The notes beneath the pieces are model-generated. The model worked only from the letters and a program-made list of their open reading frames with translations. It ran no database searches and had not been told where the DNA came from. A DNA stretch of 32,931 bases, taken from Wenzhouxiangella sp. (GTDB taxonomy: Bacteria > Pseudomonadota > Gammaproteobacteria > Xanthomonadales > Wenzhouxiangellaceae). The translations under genes and the position numbers were made by a program. Each line of letters begins with the position of its first letter. Position 1 is the stretch's first letter. The DNA lies in assembly GCA_007119095.1 (NCBI GenBank), contig SKQI01000034.1, forward strand, positions 1-32,931, given 5' to 3'. Shown here in pieces: positions 30,890 to 32,931 of the stretch.

Positions 30890-30908
30890 CTCAGGGCACT
30901 ACCCTGAG
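30890..30908. repeat. hairpin between yhcB and the sugar dehydrogenase
   Basis: CTCAGGG-CACTA-CCCTGAG is a perfect 7-bp stem with a 5-nt loop. It covers the sugar dehydrogenase stop codon and lies 8 bp after the yhcB stop. No T tract follows on either strand, so termination is uncertain. Confidence 0.4.
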
Positions 30909-31979
30909 GACCTCGCCGTCGAAGTGGTCGGTGAGAATGTACAGGGCGCCGTCAGGGCCGACCTGCACATCGCGCAGCCGTCGGTTGATGTCCAGATCCA
31001 GTGTCTCTTCGGAGACCACCTCACTGCCATCTAGCTGGATACGGCGGATAGAACGGTCAACCAGGCTGGAAACCAGCAAGTCACCGTCCCAGCCCTGAAA
31101 AAGGCTGCCGCGATACTGGCTCATGCCTGCTGGCGCGATTGACGGCGTCCAGTCGATCTTCGGGTCTTCCATGCCGGGCCGCGAGGTGTAGGGGGTGATT
31201 CTGGCGCCGGAGTAATCGACGCCGTGGGTGGCCACCGGCCATCCATAGTTGGCCCCGGGCTTGATCAGGTTGAGTTCGTCGCCGCCGCGGGGGCCATGTT
31301 CGTGCGACCAGATCAACCCGGTTTCGTTGTCAAATACAATGCCCTGGGGGTTACGATGGCCGTAGCTGAAGATTTCGGCCAAGGCCCCGCGCTGGTTGAC
31401 GAAAGGGTTATCCCCCGGCACGCTGCCGTCACGGTTCAGGCGCACGATGGTGCCCGTGTGATTGTCGAGCTTTTGTGCCTGTTCGCGATAGTCGAAGGCA
31501 TCTCCCAGGGTCAGCAACAGGGTGCCGTCGTCAAGAAAGGCCACGCGGGCGCCGTAGTGGACCGGCCGGTTGCGGGCCGGTTCAGCGGTAAACAAGACTT
31601 GATTGTCGACCCAGCGCATGCCATCGAGCCGACCCCGGACAAGACGCGTTGCGCTGCCTCGGCGGTCGCCATGGGCCAAGGTCAGGTAAATCCAGCCGTT
31701 GTCGGCAAAATCCGGGTCAAGGACGACTTCCATCAAGCCTCCCTGGGCGGCGACGTAAGCCTCGGGGACATCAGCTACCGGATCGGGAAGCAGTTCTCCG
31801 TCCCGGATCACCCGCAGCCTGCCGGCGCGCTCGGTGACCAGCATCCGTCCATCAGGCAAAAAGGCAATGGACCAGGGATGTTCGAGTCCTTCGGCAATCG
31901 TGTCGATCTGGAAGGCGCTGGCTGGTTGCCAGAACATCAGGGCTAGCAGCAGGAACAGCAGTCGGCGCGAAACAGTCAT
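30891..31979 (-). CDS. PQQ-dependent aldose sugar dehydrogenase (Asd/YliI-like)
   Basis: The ATG at 31979 (GGAG 8 nt upstream) begins a 362-residue preprotein with a clear signal peptide MTVSRRLLFLLLALMFWQPASA. The track's earlier start would put 11 residues before it. The mature part is a six-bladed beta-propeller of the glucose/sorbosone dehydrogenase family. Motifs include GLEHPWSIAFLPDGRMLVTER, FSYGHRNPQGIVFD and WSHEHGPRGGDELNLIKPGANYGWP, which carry calcium/PQQ-binding and catalytic His residues in YliI-type enzymes. It would oxidise aldoses in the periplasm using PQQ. No pqq biosynthesis genes are in the window, so the cofactor may be scavenged or encoded elsewhere. An inverted repeat lies upstream. 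Confidence 0.9.
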   Translation of the reverse strand: MTVSRRLLFLLLALMFWQPASAFQIDTIAEGLEHPWSIAFLPDGRMLVTERAGRLRVIRDGELLPDPVADVPEAYVAAQGGLMEVVLDPDFADNGWIYLTLAHGDRRGSATRLVRGRLDGMRWVDNQVLFTAEPARNRPVHYGARVAFLDDGTLLLTLGDAFDYREQAQKLDNHTGTIVRLNRDGSVPGDNPFVNQRGALAEIFSYGHRNPQGIVFDNETGLIWSHEHGPRGGDELNLIKPGANYGWPVATHGVDYSGARITPYTSRPGMEDPKIDWTPSIAPAGMSQYRGSLFQGWDGDLLVSSLVDRSIRRIQLDGSEVVSEETLDLDINRRLRDVQVGPDGALYILTDHFDGEVLRVVP

Positions 31980-31989
31980 CGAAAGCTCC

Positions 31990-32020
31990 GAGTTATCGAG
32001 AGATGCCGCCACGATAACTC
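31990..32020. promoter_or_regulatory. inverted repeat upstream of the sugar dehydrogenase
   Basis: GAGTTATCG (31990-31998) and CGATAACTC (32012-32020) are perfect 9-nt arms separated by 13 bp, 22 bp centre to centre. The repeat lies 10 bp before the sugar dehydrogenase ATG and 49 bp before the divergent membrane-protein gene. It could be a dimer-binding site acting on both genes or a hairpin in the dehydrogenase leader. Confidence 0.4.
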
Positions 32021-32069
32021 AAAGCGGGTAAGCTGACTGCAAGTATCCGCTGGTCAACGGTGATCCTGT

Positions 32070-32507
32070 ATGCAAACAATTCGATGGTTGGGGGGCTTTT
32101 TTGCCGGGGTAGTGGTCGCAGCCGGGCTGGGAAGCATCTTTCAGACTCAGTACAACCTGTCCCGAATCGCTGCGCTGGGCGAGCCCATGCCACTGTCGCT
32201 GCGCCTGTCGACAATGCTCCAGGACCTGGTCCATTTTGCGCCGATCTACGCGATTATCGTGGCCGCGGGCTTTCTGATCGCGTTTGCTGTTGCCGGATTG
32301 TTGTCTGGCGTATTCAGAACGTACCGTATTCTGCTTTATCCTGCGGCGGGCTTCACTGCCATCGTCGCAGCCCTGCTGATCATGTCGGCGATGCTGCCGG
32401 TTACCGCCATCAGCGCCGCCCGCTCAGGCTTCGGCCTGCTGTTCCTGGCCGTGTTCGGTGCCCTGGGCGCCTGGCTCCACGCCCGCATCACCGACAAAAC
32501 GGCCTGA
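32070..32507 (+). CDS. small four-helix membrane protein, unknown function
   Basis: I do not recognise a named family. The 145-residue product has four hydrophobic segments: about residues 6-24, 58-82, 86-108 and 118-136. Short polar loops separate them, and the cytoplasmic-type end is basic (HARITDKTA). The second half contains no charged residues within its helices, so it looks structural rather than a transporter. The start ATG at 32070 has only a weak GGTGA upstream. It is divergent from the sugar dehydrogenase across the inverted repeat, and its end overlaps the convergent transglycosylase gene by 20 bp. Continuous coding and a plausible membrane topology make it likely to be real. Confidence 0.7.
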   Translation: MQTIRWLGGFFAGVVVAAGLGSIFQTQYNLSRIAALGEPMPLSLRLSTMLQDLVHFAPIYAIIVAAGFLIAFAVAGLLSGVFRTYRILLYPAAGFTAIVAALLIMSAMLPVTAISAARSGFGLLFLAVFGALGAWLHARITDKTA

Positions 32508-32931
32508 TCTGGTACCAGCGCCGGCACCGAAACCGCTGCTCGCAGCCGTTGAGCTGGCGCTGGTAGGTTAGGGCTCGGGCATCGACCCGGCTGGCGATTG
32601 ACTGCAGCTGGCGATTGTTTCGCCAGCCGCCACGCTGGTAGCCGGTGTGCCCCTCGTGGTAGGCCAGGTAAAGGTTGTAAGCGTCATTCTTCGCCAGGCC
32701 CAGGCGGCGATGGCTGACATCGTTGTACCAACCGATGAAATCCAGCGCGTCGGCCATGTTGCTGCGCCGGGCGCGGCGGTTGCCGGTGGCTTGCTGGTAA
32801 TCAGACCAGGCCGGATCCTGGGCCTGGGCGTATCCTCGGGCGGAAGATGGGCGCCGACCGGGGATGACACCGAGAATACGTCGACGCTCAGGCCGCACCC
32901 TGGCGCGAAACGACGACTCCTGCTGAACAAA
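32488..32931 (-). CDS. lytic transglycosylase-like SLT domain protein (N-terminus beyond window)
   Basis: The track gives an internal GTG start at 32898, but the frame stays open to the window edge (147 residues visible). The extra residues supply QESSFRARV, the E-S motif that carries the catalytic glutamate of SLT-type lytic transglycosylases. After it come RPSSARGYAQAQDPAWSDY, NMADALDFIGWYND and YLAYHEGHTGYQRG. These correspond to the family's G-x-x-Q, N-x-x-x-A-x-x-Y and A-Y-N-x-G blocks. The enzyme would cleave peptidoglycan between MurNAc and GlcNAc. The C-terminus has three cysteines (GCEQRFRCRRWYQIRPFC), suggesting a periplasmic disulphide or lipoprotein context. The signal peptide lies outside. 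It overlaps the membrane-protein gene by 20 bp. Confidence 0.8.
   Translation of the reverse strand, partial: FVQQESSFRARVRPERRRILGVIPGRRPSSARGYAQAQDPAWSDYQQATGNRRARRSNMADALDFIGWYNDVSHRRLGLAKNDAYNLYLAYHEGHTGYQRGGWRNNRQLQSIASRVDARALTYQRQLNGCEQRFRCRRWYQIRPFCR

Noticed and set aside
32568-32930. 120-aa minus ORF at the right edge
   Set aside because: Wrong frame; the neighbouring frame (32488-32931) gives the transglycosylase motifs QESSF and AYHEGH.
1-32931. tRNA genes, CRISPR arrays, insertion sequences or prophage
   Set aside because: I saw no T-loop-like GTTCGAA/GTTCAAA context outside coding regions, no regularly spaced direct repeats, no transposase or integrase and no phage structural genes.

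Overview
The window reads as chromosomal DNA of a fairly GC-rich gammaproteobacterium. The evidence is the classical rlmE-ftsH-folP-glmM order, a yhcB/zapG (DUF1043) gene, an E. coli-like OxyR with its two redox cysteines at 199 and 208, and a YfcC carrier very close to the E. coli one. The mix of PhhAB, an AhpC/AhpD pair, a GldA-F-G-type ABC cluster and a GNAT-nitrilase fusion would suit a lineage near Xanthomonadales/Chromatiales (Wenzhouxiangella-like), but that placement is an inference. No tRNA, rRNA, IS, prophage or CRISPR is visible. Both window edges cut genes, and the ORF track misses or misplaces both of these: a TgpA-like protein on the left and a lytic transglycosylase on the right.

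Layout. (1) 1-4299, minus: phhA-phhB-moxR-like-DUF58-tgpA, five tightly packed genes joining phenylalanine hydroxylation to a MoxR/DUF58/transglutaminase envelope module. (2) 4353-5663, plus: a PuuB-like FAD oxidase divergent from phhA, with two small palindromes in the 53-bp gap. (3) 5664-7909: tandem CTAG-rich palindromes, a strong terminator, then prpB-prpC of the methylcitrate cycle. (4) 7917-8056: a long nested hairpin repeat between convergent genes. (5) 8065-9955, minus: M14/AstE-like hydrolase, a PspB-like small membrane protein and DUF502. (6) 10104-14651, plus: a GldA/GldF/GldG-type ABC exporter with DUF4340, all four genes overlapping by 1-4 nt. (7) 14632-17440: oxyR, a gene-poor 720-bp gap with a possible gene remnant and an OxyR-like site, then ahpC and ahpD. 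(8) 17588-19353: hotdog thioesterase plus CHASE-GGDEF cyclase. (9) 19337-26885: yfcC (minus), then rlmE, ftsH, folP, glmM and an isopenicillin-N-synthase-like oxygenase. (10) 26862-32931: yigZ/xseA (minus), GNAT-nitrilase, yhcB, a PQQ-type sugar dehydrogenase (minus), a small membrane protein and the cut transglycosylase.

How the genes fit together. PhhA/PhhB form one hydroxylation cycle. PrpB/PrpC supply two of the methylcitrate-cycle steps, with the dehydratase missing here. OxyR probably controls AhpC, which AhpD reduces. FolP and GlmM sit in the usual folate/cell-wall operon behind the FtsH protease. No clearly new biological system was found. The most unusual signals are non-coding: the tandem CTAG palindromes before prpB, the nested repeat after prpC, the structured ahpC leader, and two TATAAT-N6-ATG starts that look leaderless. 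Four of six convergent gene pairs overlap at their 3' ends by 17-24 bp.
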